Source of the DNA: Siniperca chuatsi
Taxonomy: Eukaryota; Chordata; Actinopteri; Centrarchiformes; Sinipercidae
NCBI RefSeq assembly: GCF_020085105.1
Contig: NC_058057.1
Coordinates: 23,037,082 to 23,101,081, forward strand
Direction of reading: 5' to 3'
Length of the DNA stretch: 64,000 nucleotides
Every line of letters begins with the position of its first letter. The stretch's first letter is position 1. This document shows positions 62,535 to 64,000 of the stretch, piece after piece. The notes under the pieces were generated by a model. It saw nothing but the letters and a program-made list of their open reading frames with translations, made no database searches and had not been told where the DNA came from. The translations under genes were made by a program, and so were the position numbers.

Positions 62535-64000
62535 GTCAGCTATGCTCTACTTTTAATTGGTATAATCTATGGTTCCTTTCTACCTGTAAGGTGGATTGAC
62601 TGTTTTTGGCAAGTCAAAATTGTTTTTGCACAAAAGAAAATTAGGATTAGGTGTGTTTTTATTCATTGGGGTTTCATGAACAAACTAAATGCTACACAAC
62701 TACCACAACAGATGCAAGCCTACATCACTGTTTATTGGACATTTGTACTTTGATTGGTTTTTATCACATTGTTTCACAGTGCCTAGTTGTTTGTTTTTCT
62801 TTGGTCTGAACTGAGTGGAAAATCCTTTGTAAAATATAGAGAAAAATTATCATTGCCGCTGTATAAAGTGACTAAATGGTCCAATTCTTTTTCATCTGTG
62901 CTTTCATTTTTCTTTAATCACAATATTATGAAATTTTTCATTAACACAAACTAAGTCTTCACTGTGTGCACATGATCCAACCATACAATCCGTCCATTTC
63001 TATTCTGAGTTTGTGCTACTGGTGATTTTATTTCAGATGAAAAGAGTCCTACTGATTACCAAAAGAGCTTCAGTCGTTGTCTGAAGCCTGCAGCCTTATT
63101 TTACTCAGCATGTTTTGGGATATATATCAATTATTTAGGTGTTGTTTACGCTGAACGCAAAACAGGAAACTAATTTACGCTGAGGTCAAAGAAAGGGTAT
63201 GAAAGAGATTTCTAAAGGGGAGAGTGTAAATTAGTTTAGTGAGTGTTTCCTTCATGTTTCACAGGTCTCTTTTATTCATCTTTTCTGTTTCTTGTAGGGA
63301 ATACAGGGACCAGAAAGCTGTTAAATACATACTGATTTTGTGTGAAATGAAAAATGAATCCACTCTTGGTGAGAAATGAAAAGAGAAGCATCATTGTGTT
63401 GAAACAATGATTATTCATGACATTTCAAAGTGTCTGTCAGAATATTTACCGCCTACAAGGAGACCTAATGAATGCCATAATCGCTATTAAACATTTTCAA
63501 TCGTGTTTAGACTTTCACTATATACTAATTCAAATATTTCATTTGTCAGTAGTTGAACTGTTAGATTCTTGTGTCTGCTGCATGGGACAAGAGTGTTAAA
63601 AGATGGCTCCACAGACATAGTCATGTTTTTATAAAAACTGTTGAGTATGCATGAAAGAGCTCATTCACCAGGAGGTATTATGATCAAAACTGTCACATTG
63701 TACCCTGTGTGCAGGACTGTAGGTGCCACTGAGCACACCAAGGTCATGTCCTTGGTCATATTTCTGGGCTTACATGACATCAGAGAGTTTACGTCCTGTG
63801 ATTACTCAGCTATGTTGGGTTTTATAAGGCGGATTCTGATCTTATCTTAATATGTGGCAAGATAAATTATGATTAGAGGTATTTACTGTGCACCTGAATT
63901 ACATAGTGTATAGAGAAACAGAATTTAGACCATAATGTAAGAAGATAAACATTTACATAAGATATAATTGAAAAGTTAAATGAATAAATAAAATCTGGAA
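62535..64000. other. tbc1d32 intron 24, incomplete
   Basis: The donor GTCAGC follows exon 24. I found no segment resembling the next expected tbc1d32 exon before the edge. The sequence is AT-rich without recognised genes. Confidence 0.6.

Overview
The window looks like nuclear DNA of a teleost fish, probably a percomorph. Genes are split by GT-AG introns, the intergenic DNA is AT-rich, (TA)n, (CA)n and (GA)n microsatellites are abundant, and there are many fish-type repeats: L2-like and restriction-like-endonuclease LINEs, short inverted-repeat elements and a tRNA-like SINE. No bacterial, viral or CRISPR feature was recognised. All names come from reading translations and recalling families; no database was searched.

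Layout. (1) 113-2347, minus strand: 5' part of the C1orf198 homologue, four coding exons, running off the left edge. (2) 4552-15960, minus strand: a tandem array of three connexin genes, called A, B and C here. A has two coding exons (262 aa), B one (285 aa, Cx32.2-like) and C three (305 aa). Each has a likely untranslated first exon. (3) 18969-21884, minus strand: complete five-exon hsdl1, an inactive short-chain dehydrogenase homologue. (4) 21885-23313: a head-to-head promoter region. (5) 23314-62534, plus strand: tbc1d32 (broad-minded), 24 coding exons resolved with consistent phases (935 codons). Its C-terminal part lies beyond the right edge.

The connexins make gap-junction hemichannels. 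TBC1D32 is a ciliary/Hedgehog factor. In mammals GJA1 (Cx43) neighbours TBC1D32, so a connexin array here suggests an old connexin-tbc1d32 linkage, with hsdl1 between them in this fish.

The most interesting points are: two nearly identical LINE 3' ends in inverted orientation on either side of tbc1d32 exon 11; LINE copies embedded in (TA)n arrays; introns at an unusual connexin position, absent from the middle paralogue; an hsdl1 that has lost even more short-chain dehydrogenase motifs than the human protein; CA/TG repeats touching three tbc1d32 splice donors; and an RFX X-box palindrome in the 10 kb intron 22.
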